Shown: positions 50,447-58,937 of the stretch, piece by piece
Numbering within the stretch: position 1 is the stretch's first letter
How the letters are laid out: each line of letters starts with the position of its first letter
DNA from: Malassezia japonica
Lineage: Eukaryota > Basidiomycota > Malasseziomycetes > Malasseziales > Malasseziaceae
NCBI RefSeq assembly: GCF_029542785.1
Contig: NC_083373.1
Span: 62,001-126,000 of the forward strand
Length of the DNA: 64,000 bases
Direction: 5' to 3'
The notes under the pieces: generated by a model
The model's input: only the letters and a program-made list of their open reading frames with translations
The model's database searches: none
Told to the model about the DNA's origin: nothing
Position numbers and translations under genes: made by a program

Positions 50447-51235
50447 ATGCCCCAGAACGAGTATATTGAGGAGCACATCAAGCGCCATGGTCGTCGCCTC
50501 GATCATGAGGAGCGCATGCGCAAGAAGGAGGCGCGTAGTGCACACCGCGCCTCTGCCGTTGCGCAGAAGACGATCGGTCTGAAGGCCAAGATGCTGAACA
50601 AGAAGCGCCGTGCCGAAAAGGCGCAGATGAAGAAGACGATCAAGCAGCACGAGGAGCGCGACGTGAAGAAGGCCGCTGCCCCGAGCGACCCCGACACTGC
50701 GCTGCCCGCGTACCTGCTGGACCGCGAGGGCCAGAAGGACGCCAAGGCGCTGTCGAGTGCCGTCAAGGAGCGCCGCAAGGACAAAGCCGCGCGATACGCC
50801 GTCCCCCTGCCGCAGGTGCGCGGTATCGCCGAGGACGAGGCGTTCAAGGTGGTCAAGACCGGCAAGCGCAAGCAGAATGGCTGGAAGCGTATGGTCACCA
50901 AGGCGACGTTTGTCGGCGACAACTTTACCCGCAAGCCCCCCAAGCTGGAGCGCTTTATCCGCCCGATGGGCCTGCGTTTCAAAAAGGCGCACATCACGCA
51001 CCCCGACCTCAAGGCGACGTTCCAGCTGCCGATTATCGGCGTGAAAAAGAACCCGCAGTCGCCGATGTATACGCAGCTTGGTGTGCTGACCAAGGGTACG
51101 ATTATCGAAGTGAACGTGTCCGATCTCGGCATGGTCACGTCGGGCGGCAAAGTTGTTTGGGGCAAGTACGCTCAGGTCACCAACAACCCCGAGAACGATG
51201 GCTGTGTGAATGGTGTACTGCTGCTTTCGTCGTAA
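50447..51235 (+). CDS. NSA2: 60S ribosome biogenesis factor Nsa2
   Basis: A single-exon 262-residue protein. It starts [20 protein letters not shown], then [16 protein letters not shown], the invariant Nsa2 N terminus. A lysine-rich helix follows and then the S8e-like beta domain ([40 protein letters not shown], then [24 protein letters not shown] sequence) ending [16 protein letters not shown]. Nsa2 is a near-invariant nucleolar factor of pre-60S maturation and 27SB processing, and its length equals the yeast protein (261). It is divergent from YIP1 across 88 bp. Confidence 0.97.
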   Translation: MPQNEYIEEHIKRHGRRLDHEERMRKKEARSAHRASAVAQKTIGLKAKMLNKKRRAEKAQMKKTIKQHEERDVKKAAAPSDPDTALPAYLLDREGQKDAKALSSAVKERRKDKAARYAVPLPQVRGIAEDEAFKVVKTGKRKQNGWKRMVTKATFVGDNFTRKPPKLERFIRPMGLRFKKAHITHPDLKATFQLPIIGVKKNPQSPMYTQLGVLTKGTIIEVNVSDLGMVTSGGKVVWGKYAQVTNNPENDGCVNGVLLLSS

Positions 51236-51266
51236 GTAGGGTATCTGTATTATAATGTCGATCTTT

Positions 51267-52247
51267 CTATGATAAGCCCTCGACGCTGAGCTGCATCGCG
51301 AGGCGCAGCTGCTCCTCTTCCGGGAGCGAGTCAAAGTTGTCCGGGAGAGAATCGAACGGCAGCGGTGCGGCTTCTTCCAGCGTCTCGCTCGGGGCATCCG
51401 GCGGGGCGTCGGCAGGCGGCGCATCGGCGGCAGCGCCTGTCGCCGGCACCGGTCTGGGCTTGCCGTCGGTGCGGAACGGCTGCCGCATGGCACGCACAAG
51501 GTTGTCGACCTTGACCTCACCCATGCCCGGGAGCATCAGCAAGGACTCGGGCGGAGCGTTTGCCATTTGATCCATCGACTGCGTCAGCAAGGCAAACGTA
51601 CGCCAACATGTGTCGCAAGCGTCATGACGTCGGTCTTGTTCACGCCACGCACGCTTGTAAGTGCCGCCGTGAGCTGGCTCATGTACGTGTCACCGACGCG
51701 CGTGCGGATCGTGTCGGGCGGGCGCTGCTCAAATGCTTTGTAGGTCTCGAGGTACCGACCTGCCTCTTCCGCACTAGGTCAGTCGCGCGACGTACGTCCA
51801 TGCCACAAGTAGGACCATGCGGTTGACCAGTGCAATCTTGGTTAGCTCCTTGATCGCCGGCTGGTGGTCATTCTGAGTGAGACGAACAACGTACCACGTC
51901 GCAGAGCACGAGCAGAATACGGAGCGTGTACATGTGTGCCAATTTTTGGATGCGCATATGAATGTACTCTGGATGCAGGCGAAAATAGCGCAGGCTGCGT
52001 AAGCCATGCCACGTACCTTAGAAACAAGACGCCGCTCGAGAGGCCCACCTGGTAGTCCGGCACGATATCCGCAAACTCCCATGCGACGCCCTTGACATGC
52101 TGCAAGATGGGATTTCCACGCTGCGTCAGCCGATCTGCGTACCTGGCAGCTGTTGACCAAGATCGAGTTGGAGGACTGGTGCGCCCCCCGGATGAGCGGG
52201 TGCGGCCGTGCGCGCCCGCCCTCGTTCGGCGCGCTGTCGTGCGGCAT
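51267..52247 (-). CDS. RAD10: structure-specific endonuclease subunit Rad10/ERCC1
   Basis: Six exons (52143-52247, 52017-52120, 51895-51994, 51796-51872, 51602-51773, 51267-51578) joined across introns of 22, 22, 22, 22 and 23 nt give 289 residues. The ERCC1 core is clear: [60 protein letters not shown], then a helix-hairpin-helix with [20 protein letters not shown]. With Rad1/XPF it cuts 5' of damage in excision repair. The start at 52247 is the nearest in-frame ATG; a different upstream exon cannot be excluded. The C-terminal 70 residues are Pro/Ala/Glu-rich. Confidence 0.92.
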
Positions 52248-52442
52248 GGCAGTCCAATCGGGCCTCCACCCCGATACTACGGTAGAATGGCGTGGTTCTG
52301 TCCGGTACGCCAGGCTCCTCCTGCATCGCCCTGCATGTTTAGTAAATAGATTTTGTGCGCGCGGAACAGAGTGTCGCTCTTCTTCCGAGGCCGTCTGCGA
52401 ACCGTGCCCCTCTGCTTTTCTCCCGTCGGCTCTTTGAGGATC

Positions 52443-54604
52443 ATGCCCGGAACAGTTGCTTTAGCCGTTGCCGTGCTTGCCGGCTTGGCCACGGTGTACT
52501 TCTTGTACGGCCTGATCTTTGGTGGTGCCAAGAAGGACGAATTTGCAAATGACCAAGAGAAGGACGAGCAAAACTTTGTGCAGCGCATGGCGGAGCAGGT
52601 GCGTTTTCATCGCTAACGCAGAATAAGCGCCTTGCTGTCTTCTTCGGATCGCAGACGGGTACGGCGGAGGAGTTTGCTATCCGCGTCGCGCGCGAGGCCA
52701 AGGAGCGCTACGGCGTGTCGTCCCTCGTGCTCGACATTGAGAACGAGGAGATGGATAAGCTCGACCAGCTTCCCGAGGACTGTGTCGCCGTATTTGTCAT
52801 GGCGACTTACGGCGAGGGTGATCCCACCGACAATGCCGTCGAGTTCATGGAATTTTTGCAGTCTTCCGACGTTGCCTTTTCCGAAAACTCCTCGCTGGAG
52901 AACTTGCACTATGTCGCGCTGGGTCTCGGCAACAAGACGTACGAGATGTTCAACGAGACGATCAAGCAGCTCAACTCGCGCCTCGAGGAACTCGGCGCGA
53001 AGCGCATTGGCGCCGTCTGCATGTGCGACGACGATGCAAACATGGAGGAGGACTACCTTGCGTGGAAGGACCCCATGTTTGAGGAGCTCGCCAACTACAT
53101 GGGCCTCGAGGAGGGCGCCGCGGGCGCCGTTTCGGACTTTTCCGTGACGGAGGTCGAGGACATTGAGCCCGAGCGCGTCTACCACGGCGAGCACCATCCC
53201 CGTGCGCTGACCGGCTCCAAGGGCGGCTACGATGCGCGCAACCCCTACCCTGCATCCGTGGCCAAGACGCACGAGCTCTTCACCGAAGGCGTCGCGAGCC
53301 GCACGTGTGTGCACATGGAGTTTGACATTGCAGGCTCGGGCATTACCTACCAGCACGGTGACCACATCGCCGTCTGGCCCGTGAACCCCCAGCCGCAGGT
53401 CGACCGTATGCTGGCGGTGCTTGGCCTGCTGGAGAAGCGCGACCAGGTGGTCAGCATCAAGTCGCTCGACCCCGCACTGGCCAAGGTGCCGTTCCCGACG
53501 CCGACGACGTACGAGGCGATTTTCCGCTACTACCTCGACGTCAACGCGCTGGCAAGTCGCCAGGCACTCGCGAGCTTTGTAAACTATGCGCCAAACCCTG
53601 CGGCGCGCGAGAAGCTCGAGCGCCTGGGCAAGGACCGCGACTTTTTCCTCGCGCATGTGAGCGACTATGGCTACAAGCTCGGGCAGGTCCTGCAGATGGT
53701 CGCGGGCGACTCGGTGCGCGACGAGGACATTGCGTCGTCGACCGTGTGGCCCATTCCGTTTGACCGTGTAATCTCGTGCGTGTCGCGCCTGTCGCCGCGC
53801 TTCTACTCGATTTCGTCGAGCCCCAAGATGTCGCCGGACCGCGTGCACATCACGGCGGTGGCGCTGCGCTATGCGCCCACGCAGGGCACGTCGGATGTGT
53901 ACGGCCTTGCGTCCAACTTTATTTCCTCGATCAAGATGTCGCAGAACAAGGAGGCGCCCGCGCTCGAGGACCCTCGCCACGGCACGCCCGAGTACCACCT
54001 GCGTGGTCCTCGTGATGCGTACGTCGATGAGGACGCAGGCGTGTTCCGTGTGCCGATTCACATCCGGCGCTCGACGTTCCGCCTGCCGACGAGCACCAAG
54101 GTGCCGATCATCATGGTCGGGCCAGGCACCGGTGTGTCGCCCTTCCGCTCGTTCATCCAAGAGCGTGCGGCGACCGCGCTCAAGGCCAAGGAGAAGAACG
54201 GCGCCGATGCGCTCGAGGGCTGGTCGGACCTCACGCTGTACTACGGCTGCCGCCGCAGCAACGAGGACTTCCTGTACAAGGACGAGTGGCCCGAGTACGC
54301 CAAGATGCTCGACGGCAAGTTCCACCTGCGCGTGTCGCTCAGCCGTGAAATCTTCAATGAGGACGGCTCGAAGAAGTACGTGCAGGACCTGCTGTGGGAG
54401 GACCGGAAGAAAATCGCCGACGAAGTGCTCAACCAGCGCGGCTATGTGTACATTTGCGGCGAGGGCAAGGGTATGGCACAGGACGTCGAGGCGGTGCTGG
54501 CAAAGATCTTTGCCGAGGCAAAGGGTGGTGACCTTGAGGTCGGTCTCGCAGAGGTCAAGCTGCTCAAGGAACGCAACCGCTTGGCACTGGATGTGTGGTC
54601 GTAG
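52443..54604 (+). CDS. NCP1: NADPH-cytochrome P450 reductase
   Basis: Exons 52443-52598 and 52622-54604 (23-nt intron) encode 712 residues. An N-terminal ER anchor (VALAVAVLAGLATVYFLYGL) is followed by the FMN-binding flavodoxin domain (FFGSQTGTAEEFA, ATYGEGDPTDNA, LGLGNKTYEMF), a connecting and FAD domain (PRFYSISSSP), and the NADPH domain (GPGTGVSPFRSFIQERA, YICGEGKGMA), ending LALDVWS. The aromatic stacking Trp is in the C-terminal DVWS. It supplies electrons to Erg11, Erg5 and other P450s and to heme oxygenase-like partners. It is divergent from RAD10 across 195 bp. Confidence 0.98.
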
Positions 54605-54638
54605 TTAGTAGTGCTGTAGTGGGTCGAGGGGTATCATG

Positions 54639-55486
54639 CTATCCAGTGCGCGATGGAACAGGCGAGGGGAAATCTGCGGCCTCGTCCTTGGGCTGTACCT
54701 TTTCGCGCACCGCCGCCTCGTCCTCCTCGAGCCCCATCTCGGGAAGCGTCGCGCCGTGGTTCGCGAGTCTGGGTCAGCAGGGGGGCAACATACTGGTCAG
54801 CCATCTCGTTGCCGTGTGTGCCCATGTGGCCCCGGACATAGACGAGCGTCGGGCGGACGGACCGCTTGGTAAACGCACTATGCAGCGCGACCATCAGGTC
54901 CTTGTTCAGCACGTCCTCGCCCTTTGCGGTGCGCCACCCGTTGCGCTGCCAGCCGGGCAGCCACTTGGTCAGCGCATTGATCGCGTATTGGCTATCGGTA
55001 AAGATGCGCAGCGGCTTCAGCGGCTCGGGGCACACCTGCACGGCCCGCAGGATCGCCGTGAGCTCCGCGCGATTGTTTGTCTGTACCGGCCCCGCGAGGC
55101 GGCGTGCGAGGTTCAGTGAGTGGTACTTGGCATCGTCCCAGTACACGCCGTACCCCGCAATGGCGCCAGTGCGCCCATTCCCCCGAGCCGACCCGTCGGT
55201 GTACACCGTGACGCCCTGGAAGGATGGGATAATGGACACGACCTTGGGCGCCTTCGCAACCCGCTCCCCGCCGTCGTCCGCACCGCGCTTCCGCGCCGCC
55301 GGCGCCCGCACGTCCTCGCCCCGCCGAAACGCCTCGGCCAGCTCACGTGTCGGAAACGACTTGTAGACGCTTCCCTGGAAGCGCTCGACTTGCGCCTTGC
55401 ACTCGTCCCTGCATGAGACTCACTACGTACCATGTCGTGTACACGCCCGGCACACGTCCGACGCGCACCGCGTAGAACTTGGACAT
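54639..55486 (-). CDS. RNH1: ribonuclease H1
   Basis: Exons 55431-55486, 54794-55408 and 54639-54768 (introns 22 and 25 nt) encode 266 residues. An N-terminal hybrid-binding domain (MSKFYAVRVGRVPGVYTTWD, then CKAQVERFQGSVYKSFPT) precedes the RNase H fold. The four acidic active-site positions are present: YTDGSARGNG, NNRAELTAI, FTDSQYAI and GNEMADQ. It removes RNA from RNA-DNA hybrids. The second intron uses a GTATGT donor; without splicing it, the frame would run on into unrelated Arg/Gly-rich sequence. The ATG overlaps the ATG of the divergent DBF4 gene by two bases. Confidence 0.95.
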
Positions 55487-58097
55487 GAACCGCCGCCCTG
55501 CAGCGAGCACGCTCAAAAAGGGCCCCGGCACAATGGTGATTAGTCAACGCGACGCGCGCGTCAACACAGGAGCCTACACACCTCCATCCTCGCCGGCGCG
55601 ACCACTGTGTATGTCGCGCGCAACTTCGCGGCCGCCGACGCGGCTGCCGCTGCGAGTGAAGAATGTGGGTGGAGAGGACGCGGGCGACGTGTTTGGGCGC
55701 GGGTCAAAGACCGACGTGCTCGGCACGCCGCCGCGCAAGCGTGCGGTGCCCGCCGACGAAGTGCATGTGCGGAACCTGCCCGAGTACGCGAGCGGCAAGC
55801 GCAGTCGCGCGCACCGCACACACGATGTGAGCGCCGCGCGTGGTGAAGCCAAGACGCTACGTATTGACCATGCGACGCGCTTGAGCAAGGAGGAGCGCTA
55901 CCACCGCGAGCACCAAAAAGCGCAGAGCCAGCGCCAGTGGAAGGAGGCGTTTGTGCGTGCCTTTCCGAAGCTCGTCTTTTACCTGGACCATGTTGATGCG
56001 GCGCAGAAAAGCGTGTTTACGTCGCAGATCCAGCAGCTTGGCGGGCGCGTCGAAGACTTCTTTTCACGGAGCGTTACCCATGTTGTGACTACACGACAGA
56101 TTCCCGTCCAAACAGAAAAGGAGAACGACGCGCGGCGCACCAAGACGCGTGCGGGTATCGCGCCGCCGCGCATCGTGACGAACCCAAGCCAGGCGAGCAT
56201 TCCGCTGCACTCGGACAAGAACCCGCTCGACGACGGCGCGCCGGCGCTGCCGGCCAGCGACCTGCTCTGCAAGGCGCAGCACTTTGGCATGAAAATCTGG
56301 CGGCAGGACAAGCTGCAGAACATTTTGTCGCTCCTCCTCGCCGAGGACGCGCCGGCGGACGATACGCGCCAGAACCTCTCAGAAATGCTGCACCAAGAAA
56401 AGCTGCACGGCACGACGGAACGCGATCCGCTTGCGCTGCGCAGCGACTACCACTACTTCGGCAAGCACAGCTACTATGTGCTCGTGACGGACGCCACGAA
56501 CGAGCACCGCCCGATCGCCATCAGCGAGTACGACCGCACGGCGCACGAGGCGCAGCACAAGCCGCCGCCGTGGCCGGTGCTGTACGGAGACGTAGAAGGG
56601 CGGGGGCTCTTTGTCTACGTCAAGCCCAAGGACCGCGAACGCCTGGCGCTCCAGGACGCTCCGCCGGCGCGCCCGGCGCACCTCTCGCTGCGCCGCACCG
56701 CCTCGCTGAACCTTGCGGGCATATACCAGCGTGCACCGGACTCGTCCATCGCGCCGGGCACGCCGAACCTGATGGCGTCGGACAACAGCATCGCGCTCGC
56801 GTCGACCGTCGCGTCGACCACCTCGACGACGCTCCACAGCCAGGGCACGCAGCCGGGCAACGCAATGGGCGATAAGCGCCTCGCGGAGCTTACGCGGCGC
56901 ATGCACACGCCGGTCGATCTGAAGCAGGGCGCCGTCGTGCGCCGCATGCTGGAAGAAGGGCCGGGGCTGCGCCGGACTAAGAGCACCAACAACGTGCCGC
57001 GCGAGCCGCGCATCAAGGAAAAGCGCCCGGGACACTGCGAAAACTGCCGCTGCCGCTTTGAGGACTTTGACGAACACACACGCAGCCGCCGCCACCGCAA
57101 GTTTGCGATGGACGAGTCCAACTTTGTCGCGCTCGACGAGCTGCTCCAGCGCGTGCAGCGCGAGCCGACAGAGAACGGCATGTGGAACGACTATACGCAC
57201 CAGGACACGTACGATGGCGAGGCAGGGGCGTACGCTGCGCACGACGAGTATGTGCACGACGAGTACGTGCACGACGAATACGTGCACGACGAGTACGTCG
57301 CCGGCAGCGACGAGGCTGCCGATGCGCTGGATGGCGTGGTCGTCGACGAGCGCGAGCTGGACGGCGAGCCACTGGCCGAGGGCCAATGCGATGTGCAGGC
57401 CGACGACGCGCTCCAGGACGAGCGTGGCGATCCTAGCGCCGAGTGCGACGCCCGTGCGGCCGACCTTGCCGAGCCCGAGCAAACGGATGCCGAGCATGTC
57501 GGTGCCGAGCCAGGCGAGCGCGGTGCCGACCCGCTTGCCGTGTGCGAGCCAAGTGGAAACGACGAGCTCTCGACCGATCCGTTTGTGCAGCGTGACCAAG
57601 CCAAGGCCGACGAGCATGCCGTGGGTGTCTCTGGCGAGCAGCGCCCGCTCGAGCACGGCAGCGAGCCCGTCAAGAGCACGCACACACGCGCGGACCACGC
57701 GTCGGCGGACGCGACCGAGGACACGCGAGCGGCGGCGGACAAGGACGTGATGACTGTCTCGGCAGAGCCTGCTGCAGCGGCATCGACCGAGCTGCCTGCG
57801 CCTGCCGCGAGTGCCGCGTCAGGCTCGCCGTACGAGGCGCCCGGCACTCCGTACTTTGCTCCGCAAGTGCCGCCGATGGGCCCCTACCCCGCGCATGCCT
57901 TCTATGCCCCGGCGCCGTACATGATGCCTGCCAACCCGATGTACACGATGCCGATGCATGTCTATGCCCCGAGCGCGCAAGCGCGCCCCATGTACTTTGG
58001 CCCGCCACTGCACGACATGACGACGGACATGCAGCGTGAGCCGCAGGCCGATGCAGAGCGCTCCGTGTCGCCGTACGCCCCGCCGTACGCTCCCTAG
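55485..58097 (+). CDS. DBF4: Cdc7 kinase regulatory subunit Dbf4/Dfp1
   Basis: A single exon of 871 codons from the first ATG (870 residues). Motif N is BRCT-like (FPKLVFYLDHVDAAQKSVFT, QIQQLGGRVEDFFSRSVTHV). Motif M is HYFGKHSYYVLVTDATNEHR through WPVLYGDVEGRGLFVYVKPK. Motif C is the zinc finger GHCENCRCRFEDFDEHTRSR followed by RHRKF. The C-terminal third is disordered and has four tandem VHDEY units at about 57250-57300 and a Pro/Tyr/Met-rich end. Dbf4 activates Cdc7 at origins and is cell-cycle regulated. Two downstream in-frame ATGs (55533, 55611) precede any conserved sequence and may be the real start, since the first ATG overlaps the divergent RNH1 ATG. Confidence 0.93.
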   Translation: MNRRPAASTLKKGPGTMVISQRDARVNTGAYTPPSSPARPLCMSRATSRPPTRLPLRVKNVGGEDAGDVFGRGSKTDVLGTPPRKRAVPADEVHVRNLPEYASGKRSRAHRTHDVSAARGEAKTLRIDHATRLSKEERYHREHQKAQSQRQWKEAFVRAFPKLVFYLDHVDAAQKSVFTSQIQQLGGRVEDFFSRSVTHVVTTRQIPVQTEKENDARRTKTRAGIAPPRIVTNPSQASIPLHSDKNPLDDGAPALPASDLLCKAQHFGMKIWRQDKLQNILSLLLAEDAPADDTRQNLSEMLHQEKLHGTTERDPLALRSDYHYFGKHSYYVLVTDATNEHRPIAISEYDRTAHEAQHKPPPWPVLYGDVEGRGLFVYVKPKDRERLALQDAPPARPAHLSLRRTASLNLAGIYQRAPDSSIAPGTPNLMASDNSIALASTVASTTSTTLHSQGTQPGNAMGDKRLAELTRRMHTPVDLKQGAVVRRMLEEGPGLRRTKSTNNVPREPRIKEKRPGHCENCRCRFEDFDEHTRSRRHRKFAMDESNFVALDELLQRVQREPTENGMWNDYTHQDTYDGEAGAYAAHDEYVHDEYVHDEYVHDEYVAGSDEAADALDGVVVDERELDGEPLAEGQCDVQADDALQDERGDPSAECDARAADLAEPEQTDAEHVGAEPGERGADPLAVCEPSGNDELSTDPFVQRDQAKADEHAVGVSGEQRPLEHGSEPVKSTHTRADHASADATEDTRAAADKDVMTVSAEPAAAASTELPAPAASAASGSPYEAPGTPYFAPQVPPMGPYPAHAFYAPAPYMMPANPMYTMPMHVYAPSAQARPMYFGPPLHDMTTDMQREPQADAERSVSPYAPPYAP

Positions 58098-58202
58098 GCG
58101 AATATACCCATGCACACTGTGCAGGATGACGGTCTTGGACCACATAGTTATCCAAAAAGAATTATCAACTCAAACAAAACAGGGCTATGTGCCTTTCGAA
58201 AC

Positions 58203-58724
58203 TTAACAGCTGCTGCCCTTGACAAAGACCAGGCAGTAGCGACGGAACTCTTCCAGCTGGAGGTCGTTCGCGGGGCTAATGCGGCACGACTGCGAGTCCT
58301 TGTCGTACTCGACGCCGGCAATCGACTCGCACGTCTCCTTGGTCTGCTCCTCGACAGGGTAGCCGAGAACGGTGTTGGTGCACTGGCAGTACGCCTTCTC
58401 GCCCTTGTGACGGGCCTCGAGCACGGCGGGCTTCTCCGCGCGGCGGTCGAGCTGGCGGTCCTTCTGGTTGCAGTTCGTGTAGCCGGTGTGCGCCTGGCAC
58501 GCGGACGTAAAGGTGCCCGGGCCGAGCCAGTTGCTGTTGGAAATGACACAGTCCTGCGTGTCGTCGTCGTACCAAGCGTCCTTGAGGGTAAGGCACACCT
58601 TCTTCGAGTCGCCGCTCACGGTAGCGCCCGAGAAGCGCGTCATGCACTTGCAGCGAACATTCTCGGCGTACACAACAGCAGCGAGGATCGAGAGCAGGGT
58701 AAGGGTCTTGAGGAGGAAGTTCAT
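58203..58724 (-). CDS. small secreted Cys-rich protein with duplicated six-Cys module
   Basis: A single-exon 173-residue protein with a signal peptide (MNFLLKTLTLLSILAAVVYA). The mature protein has two similar modules of about 65 residues, each with six Cys spaced C-x-C ... C ... C ... C ... C. Module 1 contains RCKCMTRFSG, VCLTL, WYDDDTQDCVISNSN, SAC and TNC. Module 2 contains YCQCTNTVLG, TCESI, EYDKDSQSCRISPAN, RYC and SSC. The shared YD-x-D-x-Q-x-C-x-IS-x-x-N block marks an internal duplication. No known domain is recognised; it is a candidate host- or microbe-facing secreted protein. A TATA-like CATAAAAGG lies about 40 nt upstream. Confidence 0.82.
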   Translation of the reverse strand: MNFLLKTLTLLSILAAVVYAENVRCKCMTRFSGATVSGDSKKVCLTLKDAWYDDDTQDCVISNSNWLGPGTFTSACQAHTGYTNCNQKDRQLDRRAEKPAVLEARHKGEKAYCQCTNTVLGYPVEEQTKETCESIAGVEYDKDSQSCRISPANDLQLEEFRRYCLVFVKGSSC

Positions 58725-58760
58725 GTTGCGTATGTCCCTTCACCCCCCCCTCTTGCTGCG

Positions 58761-58770
58761 CCTTTTATGC
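58761..58770 (-). promoter_or_regulatory. TATA-like box of the Cys-rich secreted-protein gene
   Basis: GCATAAAAGG on the minus strand lies 36-46 nt upstream of the ATG at 58724, as for the two other secreted-protein genes. Confidence 0.45.
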
Positions 58771-58937
58771 TTGTTCTTCCTCTGTTGATCAGATCGCCCT
58801 GACTTACTGCGCCCCCGCATTGCGCTATGAATAGCAACCTCTCCACCTGCCCTTGGGTCCTATCAATCGATGATCGCTCTAATCGCAGTGCAGATCGACC
58901 CCGTGTGAAACCATGCATAATGTGCATCGCTACTCGC

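Noticed and set aside
52613..54325. 570-codon open frame antisense to NCP1
   Set aside because: A shadow of a highly conserved reductase gene, with Arg/Leu-rich composition.
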